Shown piece by piece: positions 59,758 to 64,000 of a stretch of DNA of 64,000 nucleotides. The DNA is from CAIXSE01 sp040769125 (GTDB taxonomy: Bacteria; Actinomycetota; Thermoleophilia; UBA2241): assembly GCA_040769125.1 (NCBI GenBank), contig JAXGLO010000001.1, positions 372,001 to 436,000 on the forward strand. The letters are read 5' to 3'. The notes under the pieces are model-generated. The model was given only the letters and a program-made list of their open reading frames with translations, was not told the origin of the DNA and searched no databases. Each line of letters opens with the position of its first letter. The first letter of the stretch is position 1. The translations under genes were made by a program, and so were the position numbers.

Positions 59758-60308
59758 CGGCGTAGATCTGGCGGATGGTGCCGCTGACGAGCGGCTGCTC
59801 AGCCTTGTCGCGGTGACCGAGCATGTCACGCAGGGAGCGTACGGTGCAGCGCTGCCAAGGGCAGCCGGGCATCCTGGCGGTCGCGTTCTTCAGGCCCTCG
59901 CGGACGTCGGAGATGCACATCTGCACGCCGGCGAGCCTGCGCGCCCGCAGCGAGCGCAGGAACTCGCGCCAGAAGGCCTTTTATCTCGGCCTTGCCGACG
60001 TCGCTGCCGATGATCTCGCGGCCACCCGTCTCGTGCACGCCCTGGGCGACGACGAGCGCCTTGCTGCGCACGCTGCCCGGCTCTCTGACCTCCTCTACCT
60101 TGGCGTTCAGCCAGAGGTACGGGTAGCTGCCCGCGAGCGGCCGCTCGCGGAAGAGGCGTACCTGTTCGTTGAGCGACGGACTCGTGTCCGCCATCGTGGT
60201 GCTCCTCTCGTCGTTTCCCTGCAACGGTTGCGACGATTCTGGGGCCCCACGATGGTCTTCCTTCATCTGGGCCTCTTCAGGACTTACGCCACGTCCGTCA
60301 AGATGGTG
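59758..60308 (-). mobile_element. Degraded IS256-type element, fragment A
   Basis: Reads leftward from an end-like sequence at 60288-60308, through GGAGCACC and an ATG at 60194 (MADTSPSLNEQ), into YPYLWLNAKVEEV. A frameshift follows near 59960; then comes VQMCISDVREGLKNATARM and CPWQRCTVRSLRDMLGH. The normal first catalytic Asp (YLWLD) is replaced by Asn. It stops abruptly at 59757 in the ISP stub. Central and C-terminal parts are missing, so it is inactive. Confidence 0.72.
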
Positions 60309-60342
60309 TACGAGAGCCTCTGCTCCACCCACCTCTTGCTGC

Positions 60343-60975
60343 TCAGCTCGCCATGAGCTGCGGCGTCACCTCCTCGGAGTCCTCGAGCTCGTCGACGGCA
60401 ACCGGCGTAAGCTTGGCCAGCGAGCCGGCGCTCATGTAACGGCGCCCGACGGCCCACTCATCGTAATGTTCGGCGAGCACCATGCCGACCAGCTTGATGA
60501 TGGCGTCGCAATTGGGAAAGATACCGATCACGTCGCTGCGCCTGCGGATCTCCCGGTTGATGCGCTCCTGCGGGTTGTTCGACCAGATCTGGCGCCAGTG
60601 CTTCGTCGGGAAGGCGGCGAAGGCGGTCATCTCGGGGGCGGCGTCCTCGAGCATCTCGGCGACCTGCGGGAAGCGCGCCCGGAGCTGCTCGGTCACCCGG
60701 GCGAGCTGCGCCGGGACCTCCTCGGCCGAGGGCTGCGCGAAGACGGTGTGCACCATCGTCGCCACGAACGGCTGGGCGCTCTTCGGCGCCCGCGTCAGCT
60801 GGTTGCGCATGAAGTGGGTGCGGCAGCGCTGCCAGGCGGCACCGGGCAGGAGCGCGTCGATCGCCTTCGTGAGTCCTCTGTGGTCGTCACTGACGACCAG
60901 CTCGACGCCGGCGAGGCCACGGCTCGTAAAGGCGACCGTTCTGAGGTTCTTCGTACACCACGCCTTGGGACACTA
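60343..60975 (-). pseudogene. IS256-type transposase, C-terminal part, fragment B
   Basis: About 210 residues of an IS256/Mutator-type DDE transposase. Recognisable are SRGLAGVELVVSDDHRGLTKAI (second Asp), AAWQRCRTHFMRNQLTRAPK, and NNPQERINREIRRRSDVIGIFPN, which carries the catalytic Glu, through to the normal end. The first third, with the first Asp, is absent before 60975. Fragment A does not supply it in frame; they are remnants of two different copies. Confidence 0.78.
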
Positions 60976-61020
60976 ACAACAGCTGCCTGAACGGGGCCAT
61001 GCCCCACTGTTGCGAAGTGC

Positions 61021-61080
61021 CGGTTATTGCCAGGTATTACCGGTTATTGCCAGGTATTACCGGTTATTACCAGGTACTAC
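61021..61080. repeat. Three-copy 20-bp tandem repeat
   Basis: CGGTTATTGCCAGGTATTAC is repeated at 61021 and 61041 exactly and at 61061 with two substitutions. It is AT-richer than its surroundings and lies between the transposase relic and the stop of the ATP-binding gene. Confidence 0.9.
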
Positions 61081-61130
61081 CACTCTCTCGTACCAGGTGC
61101 CTTCATGTGGTATTCATTTTCGAACCGTCG

Positions 61131-62816
61131 CTAGGGGAGGAGGTAGCGTCTGCCGCGCTTCTCGCCAATCGGCCGGAGGAGCCCGCGATTAGCGAGATCA
61201 CGCAGCAGTCGCCCAGCTCGCCTGGCGTTGCTCCAGCCGAGTAACGCTGCGCACTCCCCGGCTCGAATTGACCCGTGCTGTCGCACGAACGCGATCACCG
61301 TATCCTCGTTGCTTGGCGGCAGCTCGGCGCTCGGTATCTCGCGTGGCAAGGCCAGCGCGTAGAAGGAGCCGCCGCGCACACCCTTCTTTGCGGCAGCCCC
61401 CACGGTCACCAGGCCCTGCAGCTCACGGCTGGCATCTCGACTGTCGAGTCCATGGTGAAGGCGGCGGTACTCGCTGTTAGTGAGGCGGTGATTGTGTCGC
61501 ATGTAGAGGAGCGCCAGCTTCTGGCGTTCATTCAGCTGCAGGTTGGCTGCTACCGCGTTGAGCCACTCAATACCCTCGTTGGTCATCAGCAAGGTGTGAT
61601 TGAAGAACGTCACCGTGAATGAGCTACGATCGTCGCGGAAGCGAGGGGGCTCCATGTGCGCTTCGCGCATCTCGGCGATCATGCTGTTGATACCGCTGCC
61701 CCGGTTCTCAACCAGGTGCTGGTGCTCAAGTAGTTGCATCAGGCGCCGGTTTCTCGTCGATTGGCGTTCCTCGAGCGTATCGGTGGTCACATCGCCGTAC
61801 AGTCCGCCGGGGCTGCGCACCTCAAGGCGGTCGGCGAACAGCTTCACCTGAACCTGGCTACCGCGTACATAACCGCTGTAGTCGCGATGAGCCACCGCGT
61901 TCACCAGCGCTTCCCGAATGGCTTCCTTCGGGTACTCAGGTATGTCGGTGCGCAGTAAACCGTCGATGCGTGCCGCAGTCGCGATGCGACTCATGATGTG
62001 CGCTTCGGCCTCGTCGACCATATCGATGATCGGGCCGTCGAATTTCTGATTGTCGATGAACCGCTCACCACGTGGGCCCTTATGTTGCTCGTCTGTGCTC
62101 GCGTACTGCATGAACGTGATGACGAGCTGAGGCTCGAATTGCTGTGGATGTCTGCCGAACACGAGAAGCCCGCTGAGAGTCGGGCGTGGGATGCCTTCCA
62201 CGGTGGCGACGATGCCCAGAGCCGCGATCGTCTCGTCGAGGGTTGCGCGTAAACACCGGGCTTGAGGGCGTTCGCTGCGAAGTTTCGCAACGAAGGCCTC
62301 GATTCGGTCGGCATCGAGATCATCGATGCTCGCCGACGGGATGATCTCCTCGTCGTGAAGCGGCTGGGAGCGGGAACTAAGGTAGCCGAAGACCTGATAG
62401 GGAGGCATCTGTTGCGTCGAGTTGCCGACCCGGGTCCACGAATGAGTTTCGTCCTTGCTCTTCAGGTGCACGGGACGTTGCGACGGTGGCAGGGCGTCGA
62501 TCTCTGCGACAACGATCTCCTTGCCGTCGACAGCGTGGACTGAGGTCTTGACCATGGGCTGCGGGCTGAGCTGGGCTGCGCTGCTCGCAATGTCGGTCTG
62601 TAACTGTTGCACATTGCCGACGCCCACAATCGCGAAGTCTGCGCCCTCGTCCAGGCCGAGGAGCAACACTCCGCCCGCGTTGTTTGCGAAGCCCGAGATG
62701 TCTTCGTAGAGGCGAGAAGGCGTGCCGCCTCGGGCGGTCTTCACCTCAAGAGTGTCGAACTCACAATTGTGCGCCTGCAGGTCGGCGATCAATGCCAGCA
62801 GCTGCGCGCGATTCAC
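61131..62816 (-). CDS. AlbA_2/Schlafen-type ATP-binding protein
   Basis: A 561-residue protein. The N-terminal AlbA_2 domain has DTLEVKTARGGTPSRL and ISGFANNAGGVLLLGLDEG; the middle has the HATPase-like segment EAIREALVNAVAHRDYSGYVRGSQV (by its ends) and an ENRGSGINSMIAEMRE box; the C-terminal part has two winged-helix regions. Such proteins act as regulators or in defence systems. The GTG at 62816 overlaps the stop of the type ISP gene (GTGA), so both are cotranslated as a probable defence pair. Confidence 0.8.
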   Translation of the reverse strand: MNRAQLLALIADLQAHNCEFDTLEVKTARGGTPSRLYEDISGFANNAGGVLLLGLDEGADFAIVGVGNVQQLQTDIASSAAQLSPQPMVKTSVHAVDGKEIVVAEIDALPPSQRPVHLKSKDETHSWTRVGNSTQQMPPYQVFGYLSSRSQPLHDEEIIPSASIDDLDADRIEAFVAKLRSERPQARCLRATLDETIAALGIVATVEGIPRPTLSGLLVFGRHPQQFEPQLVITFMQYASTDEQHKGPRGERFIDNQKFDGPIIDMVDEAEAHIMSRIATAARIDGLLRTDIPEYPKEAIREALVNAVAHRDYSGYVRGSQVQVKLFADRLEVRSPGGLYGDVTTDTLEERQSTRNRRLMQLLEHQHLVENRGSGINSMIAEMREAHMEPPRFRDDRSSFTVTFFNHTLLMTNEGIEWLNAVAANLQLNERQKLALLYMRHNHRLTNSEYRRLHHGLDSRDASRELQGLVTVGAAAKKGVRGGSFYALALPREIPSAELPPSNEDTVIAFVRQHGSIRAGECAALLGWSNARRAGRLLRDLANRGLLRPIGEKRGRRYLLP

Positions 62817-64000
62817 TGGGAGCCACCCGGCCAGTCGTACGTATCCGCCTTCACCCGCTCGTAGTTGGCGTCGAGCGCCGGTTCGAGCAGCAGGATGGCG
62901 GCGATGCGGCGCGCCATCTCGGCGACGTAGCGCGCCTCCTCGGGCTTGAGGTCGCGGCCCAGCAGAGGGCGCTCGCGGTAGGAGAGCCACTTCTTCATCA
63001 CCTGGTAGCCGCCGATCGTGTACCGCCACACGCGGGCGGGGACGCAGCGCCAGTAGGCGCGGTCGCTCAGGAAGACGTCGTAGCAGGATCCGCCGAGGCA
63101 GGTCATGAGCTGATCGTAGGTGAGGCCGAGGTCGGCGAGGCCTTCGCGGAAGGCGGCCAGCTCGGCCTCGGTGTAGGGGCGTTCCACGAGGCGGCCGCGC
63201 CCCGGCATGGTTACGCCGCCCTTGCCGGCGTGACCCCAGCCGGCGGTGACGGCGAGGTCACCGGCGGCCGGGTCGAGCTGCCCGCCGGAGACGGCGGTGA
63301 GCACGCCGATGGGGCGCAGCTCGTAGCGGATCGAGCCGGTGCTGACTGCGTCGACCGGCTCCTCCACATCGAGCAGTGCTGCGACCCTGCGGCCGAGCTC
63401 GGCCGAGGCCAGCAAGGCATCGCGCGTGGCGGGGAGGGGGATGCGGGGCCAGTTCAGGCGAATGCCGTCAGCGTTCTCGATCAGGTATTGCGGCGCGTAG
63501 CCAATGGCCAGCGTGTGCATCCAGAGTGCATGCGAGCGCTCTTCGCCGATCTCGTCGGCGAGCTGAAGGATGGCAAGGTAGCGTTGGGCTGGCGTGGACA
63601 CGTTGGTCGGTGTCTGCGTGGCTTCATCGGTCATGAGCGAACCCTGGTCGGGATGCACATTCGAAGTTGCTGAGCTCGAATCGTGAAGGAGTAGCGGGAA
63701 GCCCGTGGCGTCCGGCGCGAGCAGATGATCGTCCGACAGGCACTGGGAGAAGTACATGGGAGAACCCTCGGGAGACCTGCTGCATGCTGCCCTGCTGAGG
63801 AGGAACATGTTGCCTCCGCGCGCCTGCGCCCACAGGGTCGGCCTGGGCTCGTTCCAAAGTGGCCGGACAGGGCTGTAGTAGCACCACCGGTTGTCAAACG
63901 GGAATAGCGAGTACCGGCATAGACGTACGCTGTCGAAGCGATCCTCCGCTAGGATCTTCTCGCGCGTCTTACGGGCGTCGAAGCGGGCGGCGTCTCGCGT
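62813..64000 (-). CDS. Type ISP restriction-modification enzyme, C-terminal 395 residues (runs off the right edge)
   Basis: An open frame continues to the window edge. The visible part has YSLFPFDNRWCYYSPVRPLWNEPR, typical of the region after the methyltransferase domain in type ISP enzymes (nuclease, helicase, methyltransferase and target-recognition in one chain), then SDDHLLAPDATGFPL, and the C-terminal YWRCVPARVWRYTIGGYQVMKKWLSYRERP segment (quoted in parts at its ends). The family is assigned from these motifs only, since the nuclease, helicase and methyltransferase domains are outside the window. The in-frame ATG at 63808 is internal, not the true start. Confidence 0.65.
   Translation of the reverse strand, partial: TRDAARFDARKTREKILAEDRFDSVRLCRYSLFPFDNRWCYYSPVRPLWNEPRPTLWAQARGGNMFLLSRAACSRSPEGSPMYFSQCLSDDHLLAPDATGFPLLLHDSSSATSNVHPDQGSLMTDEATQTPTNVSTPAQRYLAILQLADEIGEERSHALWMHTLAIGYAPQYLIENADGIRLNWPRIPLPATRDALLASAELGRRVAALLDVEEPVDAVSTGSIRYELRPIGVLTAVSGGQLDPAAGDLAVTAGWGHAGKGGVTMPGRGRLVERPYTEAELAAFREGLADLGLTYDQLMTCLGGSCYDVFLSDRAYWRCVPARVWRYTIGGYQVMKKWLSYRERPLLGRDLKPEEARYVAEMARRIAAILLLEPALDANYERVKADTYDWPGGSQ
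62833..62978 (-). repeat. 146-bp direct repeat, copy 2
   Basis: Matches the stub at 59612-59757 with three substitutions; it lies within the C-terminal coding part of the intact type ISP gene. See copy 1. Confidence 0.85.

Overview
The window is a GC-rich bacterial chromosome segment that looks like an anaerobic or microaerobic actinobacterium. The evidence is a pyruvate:ferredoxin oxidoreductase, a double-cubane-cluster reductase with its activator, an orange-protein (ORP)-like iron-sulfur ATPase cluster, high-GC coding with many ATGA/GTGA gene overlaps, GTG/TTG starts, and no outer-membrane genes. Placement below phylum level (Coriobacteriia/OPB41-like or Thermoleophilia-like) is a guess. 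No rRNA or tRNA gene was seen. Most genes were recognised from motifs only; no search was run.

Layout. 1-5.2 kb: truncated response regulator, two radical SAM proteins, a HATPase anti-sigma-type protein, rsmG-parA-parB. 5.3-8.7 kb (minus): a three-gene set of ExbB-like channel, DUF2149 protein and secreted prenyltransferase-repeat protein. 8.9-22.5 kb: envelope glycosyltransferases and polytopic membrane proteins, MscS channel, MBL hydrolase, MFS exporter and two half ABC transporters. 22.9-27.2 kb: nifJ followed by a decayed dihydroorotate-dehydrogenase-like gene. 27.4-34.8 kb: ECF sigma/anti-sigma heading fabZ-fabH-fabD-fabG-fabF-accD-accA (no acpP). 35-40.3 kb: DUF255 protein, ArsR/OsmC pair around an 18-bp palindrome, peroxiredoxin, CoA-disulfide reductase-rhodanese fusion.

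40.4-47.7 kb (minus) is the most interesting block: three NifX/ORP-fold proteins (a fourth lies at 53.4 kb), two MinD-type ATPases with inserted ferredoxin domains, Mrp, a ferredoxin, a radical SAM protein, DUF5320 and DUF134 proteins. Three promoters in this block carry the same palindrome, centred on GCATATGC, at exactly the same position relative to a -10 box and a 16-bp spacer. This defines a small regulon, plausibly controlled by the DUF134 protein.

47.9-51.4 kb is an island: a cas1 stub (N-terminal domain only), a structured leader, an orphan CRISPR array of 11 full repeats plus one truncated repeat, two unrecognised genes and a tyrosine-recombinase remnant. 51.6-58 kb: DUF1847, aldo/keto reductase, NifX-type, MsrB, then a DsrE / activator / double-cubane reductase operon. 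58.4-64 kb is a defence and mobile region: Fic protein, broken IS256-type transposases fused to a 146-bp duplicated stub of a type ISP restriction-modification gene, an AlbA/Schlafen-type ATP-binding protein, and the 3' part of the intact type ISP gene running off the right edge.
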